In this document: positions 6,892 to 7,188 of the stretch, piece after piece
Numbering within the stretch: position 1 is the first letter of the stretch
Layout of the letters: the number at the start of each line of letters is the position of its first letter
Assembly (NCBI GenBank): GCA_910589635.1
Contig: CAJUTD010000023.1
Location: 3,468 to 10,655 of the forward strand
Reading direction: 5' to 3'
Source of the DNA: an uncultured Lachnospiraceae bacterium
GTDB taxonomy: Bacteria; Bacillota; Clostridia; Lachnospirales; Lachnospiraceae
DNA length: 7,188 bases
The notes under the pieces: generated by a model
The model's database searches: none
Told to the model about the DNA's origin: nothing
The model's input: only the letters and a program-made list of their open reading frames with translations
Translations under genes and position numbers: made by a program

Positions 6892-6919
6892 ATTATACAC
6901 GTTTCGCAACTGAAATCAA
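6892..6919 (-). promoter_or_regulatory. Predicted sigma-A promoter of tmcAL
   Basis: Read on the minus strand, TTGATT (6919-6914) and a perfect TATAAT (6897-6892) are separated by 16 bases. Transcription would begin near 6885, giving a leader of about 70 bases before ATG 6812. Confidence 0.62.
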
Positions 6920-6931
6920 CGTGCTTTCGTG

Positions 6932-6960
6932 TTGAAAGTATGAGGGCTTTGTGGTAGCAT
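6932..6960 (+). promoter_or_regulatory. Predicted promoter of the truncated plus-strand gene
   Basis: TTGAAA (6932-6937), 17 bases, then TAGCAT (6955-6960) preceded by TG at 6952-6953, which makes an extended -10. The start would be near 6967, leaving a leader of about 70 bases before ATG 7040. Its -35 lies back-to-back with that of tmcAL. Confidence 0.5.
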
Positions 6961-7039
6961 GGAAAAGGAGCAGGAGATAACTTCAGCTTACCAGAACAAC
7001 ATATTTTAGTGCGAAAGAGAATAGATGGGGGGGATACAT

Positions 7040-7188
7040 ATGAAATTTGTCTGGGATATTATTAGGAATACTTTGAATAAATTTGTTGCCTTTGTCGGGG
7101 CAATCTGGGTGATTATAGAAATTGTTGGAAATTTTAACCCTGGTGTAGAAGAGTTGCAGAAAAACGGCCGTTTTATTATGGGAGGAGC
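7040..7188 (+). CDS. Start of a small membrane-associated protein gene, 3' end cut off by the window
   Basis: An open frame runs from ATG 7040 to the window end, 49 full codons without a stop. The peptide begins MKFVWDIIRNTLNKF, then has one hydrophobic segment at about residues 14-30 (KFVAFVGAIWVIIEIVG), then a polar NFNPGVEELQKNGRF. This suggests an N-terminal membrane anchor with the remainder cytoplasmic or outside; there is no lipobox or clear signal-peptidase site. A G-rich site, GGGGGGGA (7027-7034), 5 bases ahead of the ATG, could serve as a ribosome binding site although it is not a standard AGGAGG. A predicted promoter lies upstream. The family is not recognised and no function is proposed. 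Confidence 0.62.
   Translation, partial: MKFVWDIIRNTLNKFVAFVGAIWVIIEIVGNFNPGVEELQKNGRFIMGG

Noticed and set aside
6966..6976. AGGAGCAGGAG, resembling a strong ribosome binding site
   Set aside because: No ATG, GTG or TTG start codon lies at a suitable distance downstream.
6959..7009. Short open frame MEKEQEITSAYQNNIF between the divergent promoters and the gene at 7040
   Set aside because: Only 16 codons, its ATG overlaps the predicted -10 box, and no ribosome binding site precedes it.

Overview
The window looks like chromosomal DNA from a motile, Gram-positive anaerobe of the class Clostridia, most likely Lachnospiraceae. This is inferred from strong AGGAGG-type ribosome binding sites, A/T-leaning codon use, a VanS-like Firmicute histidine kinase, a CheV adaptor, a TmcAL/YlbM tRNA-modification enzyme, and a purine pathway whose last two steps are on separate proteins. 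No tRNA, rRNA, CRISPR array, insertion sequence or prophage gene was seen. No intergenic gap exceeds 300 bases; the largest is about 230.

Layout. Bases 1-1377 hold the 3' part of a sensor histidine kinase cut by the window edge. Its last bases appear to carry a promoter for the next gene, a secreted lipoprotein with a very acidic linker (1484-2236). After an A/T-rich gap with an extended -10 promoter comes cheV (2341-3270). The 147-base gap after cheV contains two RNA hairpins; the second may be a weak terminator. Then come an archaeal-type (PurO-like) IMP cyclohydrolase (3418-4131) and, 71 bases on, a stand-alone AICAR formyltransferase (4203-5381). The pair replaces the usual bifunctional PurH. 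The formyltransferase reads like the C-terminal half of animal ATIC, residue for residue with a constant offset of 200. A clear intrinsic terminator follows and lies inside the last codons of the convergent gene tmcAL (6812-5463, minus strand). tmcAL and a truncated plus-strand membrane-protein gene (7040 to the window end) diverge from back-to-back promoters only 12 bases apart.

How the genes work together. The kinase and lipoprotein may form an envelope-sensing unit. CheV belongs to chemotaxis and stands alone here. PurO and the formyltransferase together convert AICAR through FAICAR to IMP. TmcAL makes N4-acetylcytidine at the wobble base of elongator tRNA-Met. The most notable content is the split, mixed-ancestry end of purine synthesis. 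I did not find evidence for a wholly new system.
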